Shown here in pieces: positions 16,282 through 25,400 of a stretch of DNA of 64,000 bases. A program made the position numbers and the translations under genes. Each line of letters begins with the position of its first letter. Positions within the stretch are counted from its first letter, which is position 1. This DNA comes from JAISGQ01 sp045604155 (GTDB lineage Bacteria; Bacillota; Clostridia; Oscillospirales; Acutalibacteraceae). Below the pieces are notes generated by a model. It saw nothing but the letters and a program-made list of their open reading frames with translations. It was not told the DNA's origin and searched no databases. The stretch is taken from assembly GCA_045604155.1 (NCBI GenBank), contig JAZUNN010000083.1, positions 1 through 64,000 of the forward strand, written 5' to 3'.

Positions 16282-18696
16282 TTATTTTACCACAATGTTC
16301 ACAATTTTACCGGGAACATAGATCTCCTTGACAATGTTCTTGCCTTCTGTGAAGCTCTTTACAGCTTCATCTGCCTTTGCAGCTGCAAGGATTGTCTGAG
16401 CATCAGCATCAGCTGCAACCTTGATGGTTGCTCTCAGCTTGCCGTTTACCTGTACAGGAATCTCGATGGATGCAACAACACACTTGGATGCATCATATTT
16501 CGGCCACTTCTGCTGGTTAAGCATACCATTGTAGCCAAGATTCTGCCAGATTTCCTCAGTGATGTGAGGTGCAAAGGGATTGAGCAGCTGGAGGAATACC
16601 TTGTACTCATCCTTTGTAATGGTCTTGAGAGATTCAAACTCATTGAGCAGGGACATGAGTGCTGCAATAGCGGTATTGAACTTCAGGTTCTCGATATCGT
16701 CGGTAACCTTCTTGATGGTCTTATGAACGGAAGATGCTACATCGGGACGCATACGAACCTTTTCGATGTGATCCTGGAGGTTCCATGTTCTGTCGAGGAA
16801 TCTCTTACAGCCCTTGACGGAGTTTTCCTGCCAGGGTGCTGCCTTTTCAAAGTCGCCGATAAACATCTCATAAAGACGCATGGTGTCTGCACCGTACTGT
16901 GCAACAACATCATCGGGATTGATAACGTTGCCTCTGGACTTACTCATCTTGCCGCCGTCAGCAGCAAGGATCATACCGTGGCTGGTACGCTTGCTGTAAG
17001 GCTCTGCGGTGGGAACTACGCCGATATCGTAAAGGAACTTATGCCAGAAACGGCTGTAGAGCAGATGGAGTGTGGTATGCTCCATGCCGCCGTTGTACCA
17101 GTCAACAGGACCCCAGTACTTGAGAGCTTCCTTGCTTGCCAGCTCCTTGTCATTGTGAGGATCACAGTAACGCAGGAAGTACCAGGAAGAACCTGCCCAC
17201 TGAGGCATGGTGTCGGTTTCTCTCTTGGCAGGACCGCCGCACTTGGGACAGGTGGTATTTACCCACTCAGTAATATTTGCAAGAGGAGATTCGCCGTTGT
17301 CGGTAGGCTCATAGGACTCAACCTCAGGCAGAGTCAGAGGAAGCTGATCTTCAGGGATAGGTACCCACTCATTGCAGTGGTCGCACCATACCAGAGGAAT
17401 AGGCTCGCCCCAGTAACGCTGACGGGAGAATACCCAGTCACGGAGCTTGAAGTTGACCTTTGCTTCGCCCAGCTTTTCCTTTGTAAGGAACTCGGTGATC
17501 TTTACCTTAGCGTCTTCAACAGAGAGTCCATCGAGGAATCCGCTGTTGACCATTATGCCTGTCTCACAGTCAGTAAATGCTTCCTTCTCAACATCGCCGC
17601 CCTTGACGACTTCGATGATGGGAAGTTCAAACTTCTTTGCAAACTCCCAGTCGCGGGTATCATGAGCAGGAACTGCCATGATAGCACCTGTACCGTAGGA
17701 AACAAGAACGTAGTCAGAAATGAAGATGGGTATCTCTCTGCCGTTTACGGGGTTGATTGCCTTGATGCCCTCGAGCTTTACGCCTGTCTTTTCCTTTGCC
17801 ATTTCGGTACGCTCGAAGTCAGACTTTCTTGCTGCTGCTGCCTGATACTCACGGATAGCATCCATATTGGTCAGCTTGTCGGAAAGCTTCTCAATGAGAG
17901 GATGCTCGGGAGAAATAACCATATAGGTAGCACCAAAGAGGGTGTCGGGACGGGTGGTGTATACTCTGAGGGTTTCGCCGAGTGTGGTCTTGAAATCAAC
18001 CTCAGCGCCTGTGGAGCGACCGATCCAGTTTCTCTGCTGGAGCTTGACTCTCTCTATGTAATCGAGACCGTCGAGGTCATCGAGAAGTCTCTGTGCATAT
18101 GCTGTGATCTTAAGCATCCACTGGCTCTTGACCTTTCTGACAACTTCGCTGCCGCAGCGCTCGCAGACGCCGTTAACGACTTCTTCGTTTGCAAGAACGC
18201 ACTTACAGGAAGTACACCAGTTAACAGCCATTTCCTTCTTGTATGCAAGACCCTTCTTGTAAAGCTGGAGGAATATCCACTGAGTCCACTTGAAATACTT
18301 GGGATCGGTGGTATCGATCTCTCTGTCCCAGTCAAAGGACAGACCCAGCATACGAAGCTGGCTCTTGAAGCGCTTTACGTTGTTCTCGGTAACGATAGAA
18401 GGATGGATATGATTCTTGATAGCGTAGTTCTCAGTGGGAAGTCCGAATGCGTCCCAGCCCATGGGGAACAGAACGTTGTAGCCTTCCATTCTGCGCTTTC
18501 TTGCAACGATATCCATTGCTGTGTAGGGTCTGGGGTGACCTACATGGAGTCCTGCACCGGAGGGATAAGGAAACTCAACAAGTGCATAGAACTTGGGCTT
18601 TCTGAAATCGTTGGGTGCACAGAAAGTCTTGTTCTCATCCCAGATATCCTGCCATTTTGCTTCAATGGCTTTAAAATCATATTTTCCAAAACTCAT
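16282..18696 (-). CDS. leuS: Leucyl-tRNA synthetase
   Basis: Class I synthetase that charges tRNA-Leu. The 804-residue protein has the HIGH motif as HVGH at 51-54, a zinc-binding insert (CTSCKCVLANEEVVNGVCERC), the CP1 editing domain with YTTRPDTLFGATYM, and KMSKS at 583-587. Length is standard for bacterial LeuRS. It is the last gene of the rdgB-yhbY-nadD-yqeK-rsfS-leuS run, 21 nt after rsfS, with no T-box leader in front. Confidence 0.98.
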   Translation of the reverse strand: MSFGKYDFKAIEAKWQDIWDENKTFCAPNDFRKPKFYALVEFPYPSGAGLHVGHPRPYTAMDIVARKRRMEGYNVLFPMGWDAFGLPTENYAIKNHIHPSIVTENNVKRFKSQLRMLGLSFDWDREIDTTDPKYFKWTQWIFLQLYKKGLAYKKEMAVNWCTSCKCVLANEEVVNGVCERCGSEVVRKVKSQWMLKITAYAQRLLDDLDGLDYIERVKLQQRNWIGRSTGAEVDFKTTLGETLRVYTTRPDTLFGATYMVISPEHPLIEKLSDKLTNMDAIREYQAAAARKSDFERTEMAKEKTGVKLEGIKAINPVNGREIPIFISDYVLVSYGTGAIMAVPAHDTRDWEFAKKFELPIIEVVKGGDVEKEAFTDCETGIMVNSGFLDGLSVEDAKVKITEFLTKEKLGEAKVNFKLRDWVFSRQRYWGEPIPLVWCDHCNEWVPIPEDQLPLTLPEVESYEPTDNGESPLANITEWVNTTCPKCGGPAKRETDTMPQWAGSSWYFLRYCDPHNDKELASKEALKYWGPVDWYNGGMEHTTLHLLYSRFWHKFLYDIGVVPTAEPYSKRTSHGMILAADGGKMSKSRGNVINPDDVVAQYGADTMRLYEMFIGDFEKAAPWQENSVKGCKRFLDRTWNLQDHIEKVRMRPDVASSVHKTIKKVTDDIENLKFNTAIAALMSLLNEFESLKTITKDEYKVFLQLLNPFAPHITEEIWQNLGYNGMLNQQKWPKYDASKCVVASIEIPVQVNGKLRATIKVAADADAQTILAAAKADEAVKSFTEGKNIVKEIYVPGKIVNIVVK

Positions 18697-18717
18697 TTTA
18701 TGTCAGCTCCTACCGGA

Positions 18718-19092
18718 TTAGTTTTCTTCAGGTTTAAATGCATAAAGGGAGGGATCAAGTCTCTCACCGTCAAGCCATAGTCTTTCAAGATCATAATACT
18801 CACGTGCTTCGGGATCGAATACGTGAACGATGACGCTGTAATAGTCAAGCACGATCCATGAACGGGTGGTATGACCCTCGACATGACCGGGGGTAATGCC
18901 TTCCTGCTTGAGCTTGAACTCCACCTCATCGGCGAAAGCCTTTACCTGAGTGGAGCTGTTACCTGTAACGATAACAAAATAATCTGCCAGGGTTGTTACG
19001 TCCTCTACCCTGATAACTGCAAGATCCTGTGATTTTTTTGAATCCAGAATATTAGCTATCTTAAGAGCGAGGTTTCTTGCTTCAATGCTCAT
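18718..19092 (-). CDS. rsfS: Ribosomal silencing factor RsfS
   Basis: A 124-residue protein that binds L14 and blocks subunit joining during starvation. The signature WIVLDYYSVIVHVFDPEAREYYDLERLW and DYFVIVTGNSSTQVKA regions are clear. The start is ATG 19092 (MSIEARNLALKIANIL) with GGAGG 7 nt upstream. It sits between yqeK and leuS, the standard Firmicutes order nadD-yqeK-rsfS. Confidence 0.94.
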   Translation of the reverse strand: MSIEARNLALKIANILDSKKSQDLAVIRVEDVTTLADYFVIVTGNSSTQVKAFADEVEFKLKQEGITPGHVEGHTTRSWIVLDYYSVIVHVFDPEAREYYDLERLWLDGERLDPSLYAFKPEEN

Positions 19093-19179
19093 CTTTAATC
19101 CTCCTTGTGCCATTGTCAGCACAAATGTCTGTTTCTATTATATAGCCCTTGTCAAGAGGGAAATATACAAAATAAATCA

Positions 19180-19749
19180 TTATTCTGCAGTGCGATACTC
19201 TTCATATGCTTCAAGGGTGTCGGGATGTACCGTTCCGCCACGTTTCTGAATATCTTTTATTGTATAACCGAGAGAATAACGAAGTGCTGCTTCCAGGCTT
19301 TCATCCGCCTTTTTCCGCATTACATTCACATCTTTGTAATCACGGTCCGCACTGGTGAAATCTGCTATGAAAATCACCTTTTCAAGAAGACTCATGCCTG
19401 CACGGGCTGTTGTATGATAACGTATTGCATTTATTATATCTTCATTCGTTACCTTCAGCTGGTTCTGTACATAGGCAGCACCTGACATGGCATGCCACAG
19501 CTTATGAGTCTTATCTTCAAGCTCTGTAAGAGTTTCTCTCTGAGCGATTATAAACTTATGGGTTTCTTCATCGACTTCCTTTGTTATATCGTGAAGAAGT
19601 CCTGCTTCCTCTGCAGCTTCAACATCGGCTCCGTACTTTTTTGCAAGACGTACAGCCTCTTCGGAAACTGCAAGGCTATGCTTATATCGCTTGCCTGACA
19701 TTTTGGTGCGCAGAATGCGCTTGTAAAACTCTCTTTTTTCTGCATCCAT
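19180..19749 (-). CDS. yqeK: YqeK HD-domain diadenosine tetraphosphatase
   Basis: A 189-residue HD-domain phosphohydrolase; YqeK proteins cleave Ap4A symmetrically to two ADP. Metal ligands are visible as His in YKHSLAVSEEA, the HD pair in GLLHDITKEVDE, His in LWHAMSGAAY, and the distal H and D in IRYHTT and IADFTSADR. The start is ATG 19749, preceded by AGGTG; an in-frame GTG 9 nt upstream leaves no room for a ribosome-binding site. It lies 5 nt after nadD. Confidence 0.9.
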   Translation of the reverse strand: MDAEKREFYKRILRTKMSGKRYKHSLAVSEEAVRLAKKYGADVEAAEEAGLLHDITKEVDEETHKFIIAQRETLTELEDKTHKLWHAMSGAAYVQNQLKVTNEDIINAIRYHTTARAGMSLLEKVIFIADFTSADRDYKDVNVMRKKADESLEAALRYSLGYTIKDIQKRGGTVHPDTLEAYEEYRTAE

Positions 19750-19754
19750 GCGTT

Positions 19755-20363
19755 TCACCTCTTACATAAATATAGTGCTTTATCTCTGATGAACTCTGCA
19801 ACGGATACGGTAACAAGATCATCTATATTTTTGCCTTCTGCAACTCTCTTTCTGACCTCTGTCGATGAAGCGTCAACTGCAGGAAGGCTGACAATCACAC
19901 ATTTGCAGCCTTTTGCAGTCAGACGTTCTGCCTCACTCTCCAATTCATCGGTTGATACGTCGTCACGCTGAACAGCCGCAAATAAAACCAGCTCTTTCAG
20001 GCCGTCAAAATTGTACCATGTTTCAAGGGACATAAACATATCTGCCCCCATTATAAGATAGAACTCACAATCGGGCATTTCTTCTGTCAGCTGTGACATT
20101 GTCAGGAAAGTATAGCTTCTTCCCTCTCTGCGTATCTCTATATCAGAAACGTTAGCTATCAAGCCATAATCCTTTACAGCTAACCTGCACATTTCAAGGC
20201 GATATTCTGCTTTTGTTGCGGTTGCAGACTTATGAGGCGGTGTACCTGTGGGTATCATGAGTATCTCGTCAAGACACAGTTTTTCCTGCATTGCCTTGCA
20301 TAGATTCAGATGACCGATATGAATTGGGTCAAAGGTGCCTCCGTAAATTCCTATGCGTTTCAT
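19755..20363 (-). CDS. nadD: Nicotinate-nucleotide adenylyltransferase
   Basis: Joins nicotinate mononucleotide and ATP to form deamido-NAD. The 202-residue protein has the nucleotidyltransferase motifs GIYGGTFDPIHIGHLNL near the N-terminus and SSTEVRKRV near the C-terminus, and MIPTGTPPHK for substrate binding. Length is typical. It lies in the rdgB-leuS operon between yhbY and yqeK. Confidence 0.95.
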   Translation of the reverse strand: MKRIGIYGGTFDPIHIGHLNLCKAMQEKLCLDEILMIPTGTPPHKSATATKAEYRLEMCRLAVKDYGLIANVSDIEIRREGRSYTFLTMSQLTEEMPDCEFYLIMGADMFMSLETWYNFDGLKELVLFAAVQRDDVSTDELESEAERLTAKGCKCVIVSLPAVDASSTEVRKRVAEGKNIDDLVTVSVAEFIRDKALYLCKR

Positions 20364-20378
20364 AACGCAGCACTCCCT

Positions 20379-20684
20379 TTATTTTTTACGTGCTTTGGGA
20401 AGTTCGATTATGGGCTTTTCGTTGTTTCTCTTGAACAGTATGAACTTTCTGCCGATGACCTGAACAACATCGGAATCTGTCACCTTTGCAAGCTCGTCCG
20501 CTGCTTCTCTTGAAGTCAGGGGCGATGCCTCAAGCGCCTGGCACTTTATAAGCTCACGGGCTTTAAGCGCATCGTTTGCCTGCTTTACAAGGGTTTCAAC
20601 AATACCGCCTTTACCGACGGTGAGAATTACTTCGTAATCATTTGCAAGACCTCTTAAAAAGGCTCGCTGTTTGCTTGTCAACAT
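20379..20684 (-). CDS. yhbY: YhbY family ribosome-associated CRM-domain protein
   Basis: A 101-residue protein made of one CRM RNA-binding domain: LTSKQRAFLRGLAND at the start, the GxxG-type loop VGKGGIVETLV, and the terminal strand VVQVIGRKFILFKRN. YhbY associates with pre-50S ribosomes. It follows rdgB by 2 nt. Confidence 0.92.
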   Translation of the reverse strand: MLTSKQRAFLRGLANDYEVILTVGKGGIVETLVKQANDALKARELIKCQALEASPLTSREAADELAKVTDSDVVQVIGRKFILFKRNNEKPIIELPKARKK

Positions 20685-20686
20685 TT

Positions 20687-21292
20687 TTATACCTCGTTTG
20701 TTTTCAAATATTCGGACAGTTTTACGGAAAATTCACGCAGTGCGTTTCCTCTGTGGCTTATTGCATCCTTTTCTTCGTCAGAGTATTCCGCAATGCTTCG
20801 TCCGTCATGGCGCATGAATACAGGGTCGTAGCCAAATCCGCCATTTCCGACTCGCTCATAACCGACATAGCCTTCGCATTTTCCCTCAGCTGTCAGCTTA
20901 TCGCCGTTAGGAAAAGCACAGCAGATACTGCACATAAATGCGCAGGTGCGTTTTTCTTTCGGCACATCTTTTATATCTTCAAGAAGCTTGTCAATATTGC
21001 GCTCATCATCGCAGGGCTCACCTGCATATCGAGCGGAATACACACCCGGAGCACCGTCAAGAGCATCAACGCAGATACCTGAATCATCTGCTATTGAAGG
21101 CAATCCCGTATGCTCGCAGAAGGCTTTTGCCTTGATTTCGGCATTCTCTGCAAAGGTTTTTCCTGTTTCCTCGGGATCAATCCCTGTAAAGCCAAGTTCC
21201 TTTGCAGTGTAAACCTCCACTCCGAGAGGTGAAAGAATTCTCTGAAGCTCGGAAAGCTTCTTTTTATTATTGGTTGCAACTATGAATTTCAT
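20687..21292 (-). CDS. rdgB: XTP/dITP diphosphatase (RdgB/HAM1)
   Basis: Removes non-canonical purine triphosphates (dITP, XTP) from the nucleotide pool. The 201-residue protein has FIVATNNKKKLSELQRIL at the N-terminus, IADDSGICVDALDGAPGVYS in the active site and SHRGNALREF near the C-terminus. The start is ATG 21292 with AGGTG upstream. The reading frame stays open further upstream but that extension is only repeat sequence. First gene of the operon; its promoter must lie in or next to the repeat at 21314-21524. Confidence 0.95.
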   Translation of the reverse strand: MKFIVATNNKKKLSELQRILSPLGVEVYTAKELGFTGIDPEETGKTFAENAEIKAKAFCEHTGLPSIADDSGICVDALDGAPGVYSARYAGEPCDDERNIDKLLEDIKDVPKEKRTCAFMCSICCAFPNGDKLTAEGKCEGYVGYERVGNGGFGYDPVFMRHDGRSIAEYSDEEKDAISHRGNALREFSVKLSEYLKTNEV

Positions 21293-21313
21293 TGTTTTCA
21301 CCTTCAAAAAGAA

Positions 21314-21524
21314 GATTCTTAAGAGCTCTGCTCTTAAGCGGGATATCAAAGGGCGGCGCCCTTTGATAGGGTTTGGGACAATGTCCCAACTTTTATTTCT
21401 TTTCAACTGCAGGCGGTTCGCCTGCAGTTATTTATTCATGTTATGTTGGGGGCTCTGCCCCCAAACTCCCGCAAGGGGGTTTCACCCCTTGACCCGACTT
21501 AAGGAACGCAGTTCCTTAAGAATC
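21314..21524 (+). repeat. Multi-hairpin intergenic repeat, second full copy
   Basis: Same architecture as 15667-15921. Ends GATTCTTAAG and CTTAAGAATC. Hairpins in order: CTTAAGAGC/GCTCTTAAG, ATCAAAGGG/CCCTTTGAT, TTGGGAC/GTCCCAA, AACTGCAGGC/GCCTGCAGTT, TTGGGGGC/GCCCCCAA, AAGGGG/CCCCTT, CTTAAGGAAC/GTTCCTTAAG. Several stems differ from the other copy yet pair fully. It fills the gap between ftsY and rdgB. Confidence 0.85.
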
Positions 21525-21526
21525 CT

Positions 21527-22447
21527 TTATTCTTCGTTAACGTCGAAGAGTGCTCGTGCAAAGTCTGCAGGTACGAATGGCTGAAGGTCGTCTATCTTCT
21601 CACCTACACCGATGTACTTGACAGGTACGCCGAGTTCTTCCTTGATAGCAATTACAACACCGCCTCTTGCTGTGCCGTCGAGCTTTGTAAGAACGATGCC
21701 GGTAATGCCTGCGGCATTCTTGAATTCTCTTGCCTGATTGACAGCATTCTGACCTGTGGTTGCATCAAGAACGAGAAGGACTTCACGGGATGCATCTGGC
21801 AGCTCACGCTCAATAATTCTGCTTATCTTTGCAAGCTCGTTCATAAGACCGATCTTATTGTGAAGTCTGCCTGCTGTATCAACGATAACAACATCGACAT
21901 TTCTTGCCTTTGCAGCAGCGATTGCATCAAATACAACTGCAGCAGGGTCTGCACCCTCGGAGTGCTTTACAATATCGCACTTTGCACGGTCTGTCCATAT
22001 TTCAAGCTGCTCGATAGCTGCAGCACGGAAGGTATCTGCAGCGGCAACAAGAACCTTCTTGCCGCTGTCACGAAGCTGATTTGCCATCTTGCCGATGGTT
22101 GTTGTCTTGCCGACACCGTTTACACCGATAACAAGTATAATCGAGGGTTTGGTTTCAAGATTGAGTGCCTGCTCCCCTTCCATCATTTCAGCAATGGTTT
22201 CGCAAAGCAGATCTTTTACTGCCTCGGGATCCTTTGTGCCTGTCTTCTTAACCTTGCTGCGAAGTTCATCACAGATTCTGGAAGCAGTTACTGCTCCGCA
22301 ATCTGCGGTGATAAGCATTTCCTCAAGCTCTTCAAAAAGCTCCTCGTCGATCTTCGTAAAACGCTTGAAGAAAGATCCTATCTGGCTGAAAAAACCTGTT
22401 GATTTTGTTTTCTTAAGTCCCTGCTTGATTTTATCAAAAAATCCCAT
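21527..22447 (-). CDS. ftsY: Signal recognition particle receptor FtsY
   Basis: SRP receptor GTPase that docks ribosome-SRP complexes at the membrane. The 306-residue protein is the short form without a long acidic domain: an N-domain with amphipathic start (MGFFDKIKQGLKKTK), then the G-domain with GVNGVGKTTTIGKMA (P-loop), DTFRAAAIEQL, DTAGRLHNK and TKLDGTARGG. Follows smc by 17 nt in the rnc-smc-ftsY operon. Confidence 0.96.
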   Translation of the reverse strand: MGFFDKIKQGLKKTKSTGFFSQIGSFFKRFTKIDEELFEELEEMLITADCGAVTASRICDELRSKVKKTGTKDPEAVKDLLCETIAEMMEGEQALNLETKPSIILVIGVNGVGKTTTIGKMANQLRDSGKKVLVAAADTFRAAAIEQLEIWTDRAKCDIVKHSEGADPAAVVFDAIAAAKARNVDVVIVDTAGRLHNKIGLMNELAKISRIIERELPDASREVLLVLDATTGQNAVNQAREFKNAAGITGIVLTKLDGTARGGVVIAIKEELGVPVKYIGVGEKIDDLQPFVPADFARALFDVNEE

Positions 22448-22464
22448 TATGTGTCTCCTTAAAA

Positions 22465-25400
22465 TCAGATTCCGAGTTTTTCTTCAATTTCGCTGACTTT
22501 CAGCTCAAGAAGCTTTGATTCGCCGTCTTTCTGCATGGTTACACCGTATAGTGTAGAGCCCTTTTCCATCATGCCTCGTCTGTGGGTGATGGCAATAAAC
22601 TGGGTTTTGTCACTGATTCGGACGATATAGTCAGCAATATTGATAATGTTGCTTTCATCAAGAGGTGCGTCAACCTCATCGAGGAATACGAAGGGCGATG
22701 GTGTTACCTTCATTATGGAGAAGTAAAGTGCCATTGCGATAATCGTCTTTTCACCGTTGGAGAATGAAAGCATATTGTCGACCACCTTGCCCGGCAGTGC
22801 AACATTCATATCTATGCCGCTGTTAAGGGGGTCGGTTTCATCTGTCAGCTTGATTTCTGCCGAGCCGCCGCCGAAAAGCTGAGGACATATCTTCTGGAAA
22901 ACCTTGCTTATTTCAGCAAATTTCTCTGTAAACATATCCTTCATACTTGCGGTAAGCTGATCGATCAGTTTTTCAAGCTCTGCCTTTGAGGTCTCAATAT
23001 CTTCCATCTGAGTCTTGAAGGTTACATAGTCATTATGCACCTTTATGTACTCATCTATTGCATTGATATTGACCGGCTCAAGCCTCTTCATTGCAGTGCG
23101 AAGCTCATTTGCCCTCTTCTGGGCTGCCTTGCGGTCTTCCACGGGCTCGTACTTATCCTCTGCCTCATGCAGTGTCATTTCATACTCCGTAAACAGCTTT
23201 GAAATGATATTATCGTACTCACCCTGCTTGTTCTGACGCTGAGTTTCGCATCTGCCAAGCTCCTTCATTATGGAAGCCTTGCTGTCGCCAAGCTCGCCCG
23301 AAAGCTTTGACTGAGCTGTTATCTGAGCCTCAAGAGTCATTCTCTCATCGTTGATGGATCCGATGGAAGCACGCATATTTTCAGCCTCATTACGCATATT
23401 TTCAGCATTTTCTGTCTGCTGCTCTGCGTTTTTCTCAAGGCCTTGTATTGCGTTTTTCTTTTCTTCTATCTCTTTTAATATATCCTCTCTCTGAGTAAGA
23501 CGGTTGTCCATTCTCGCCTTTATCTCAGAAATGGATTCCTCGATAGCTTCACAGTCTTTCTGATATGCCATTATCTGCATACCGATGTCACTGAGTTCCT
23601 CTGTCAGAGTATTTCTCTTATCACGCAGCTCACTGCGCTCTGCAGCACTGCCGCTTATCTCACTTTCAAGCTTAGCGGAATCTTCGCTGAGGGCATCTAT
23701 CTTACCCTCCTGCTCTTTTACAAATTCCTCAAGAGATTTTTCTCTCTGCTTTGCTGCTGCTTTCTGAGATTCAATGCTGTTCTTATCTCTCTGAGCATTC
23801 TCAAACTGCTCGGTGAGAATACGAAGGCTTGTCTTAAAGTCGTTGAGATCCTGCTGTGCTGTTGCAAGCTCACCCTGAGCACCTAAAAGTGCTGCCTCGT
23901 CTGATGCAGCCTTTGCTGCCAGCTCCTTCTGCACTGCCTTGGCTTCCTCTGCCTTCTTCTGCAGATCAGCCATTGTGATTTTGAGTGATTCAATCTCACT
24001 GCGTCTGCCGAGAACACCCGAGCTTTTTGCATTTATTGAACCGCCTGTCATGGAGCCGCCTGCATTGAATACCTGACCGTCCAGTGTAACTATCCTGAAG
24101 CGATATCCAAACTTCTTTGCAATGACATTACCTGTGGTCATATCCTCAGCAATCACTATCTTGCCAAGGAGGTTTTCAACTATATTTCTGTACTTGCTGT
24201 CACACTTTACAAGCTCACAGCCAAGACCTACAAAACCGTCATAGTTTTCAAGTGTGGGCTCGTTGAGCTTATTGGGTTTTATTGTAGTGAGAGGCAGGAA
24301 TGTTGCTCTGCCTGCATTTTCACGCTTTAAGTAATTGATTGCCGCCTTTGCGCAGTCCTCATCGTCAACTACGATATTCTGCAGACCTGCTCCAAGGGCG
24401 ATCTCTATGGCTGTTGCGTATTCCGAATCGACCTCGATAAGCCTTGATACAGGTCCGTGGATTCCATGAAGCTGACCCTTCTGACCGATTTCAACAACCT
24501 TTTTGACGCTGTACTGAAATCCGCCCATGCTCTTTTCAAGGTCTTCGATTATCTTTATCTTGCTCTGACATTCGGAAATACCCTGCAGATGCTTGTCGGT
24601 AACTGCCTTTGCATCTTCAAGCTTTGTTCTCTGCTTGTCAAGACGCATACGGTAACCGCCGACTGTATTGGTAAGAGAGTTGATCTTCTCTTCTGCAGCT
24701 TCTATTGCTTCCTCTGTCTGTTTCTTTTCTTCTTCCAGACGTGCAAAAAGCTTTGCATTATCTTCCTCTGTCTGAGCAAAGGATTTCTGACGCTCAACAA
24801 GGTCTTCAAGCTGCTCCTTTGCGCCTGCAAGACGTACTCTTGCTTCGGAAAGTCCGATTGCTATTGTATTCTGCTTTAAATTGAGCTCTTCAAGCTGGTC
24901 GGAGAAGCCGCTCATAAGGGTGCTGAGTCCCTCAAGCTCCTCTCTTTTCTTGTCCTGCTTTGTTCCGAGGGCAATTATTTCAAGGCGTTTTGCATCAATA
25001 AGCTGCTGCTTTGCCTTTATCTCCTCATTCTGCTGTTCCTCATCCTGAGAAAAAGCACTGAGCTGTCCTTCAAGGCGGGATATATCTGTCTTTGCGTGCT
25101 CTATATCATTTCTGATAAGAGCCGCTTCATTTTCTGTGCGGATAGCCTGAGCTTCGATTTCGGAAGCATTTCTCAGAACCTCGTCCCTCTTTGCATTGAG
25201 GGCATTGTTCTGCTCCATAAGAGATACAACTGCTTCTTCTGCTCCGTGTATCTTATCTTCAATTTCCTTCAGCTGGTTTGTGTAAAGGGTGATATTGTAG
25301 TCAATATCACGCAGCTCACTGTTTGAAACCGAAAGAGTTGCAAGCCATAAACCGACTTCCACTGCTTCACGTTCAGTACGCAGTTCGAGGTATTTCTTTG

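Noticed and set aside
18697..18717. T-box leader for leuS
   Set aside because: Only 21 nt separate rsfS and leuS, too short for a T-box.
16564..18780. Long open frame on the plus strand opposite leuS (over 700 codons)
   Set aside because: It mirrors the biased codon use of leuS, has no ribosome-binding site and no domain; leuS is certain.
21293..21406. N-terminal extension of RdgB into the repeat
   Set aside because: The frame is open by chance; a proper start with ribosome-binding site exists at 21292 and the family starts there.
15667..21524. CRISPR array or transposable element at the repeated hairpins
   Set aside because: No regular repeat-spacer pattern and no transposase; hairpin sequences differ within each copy.
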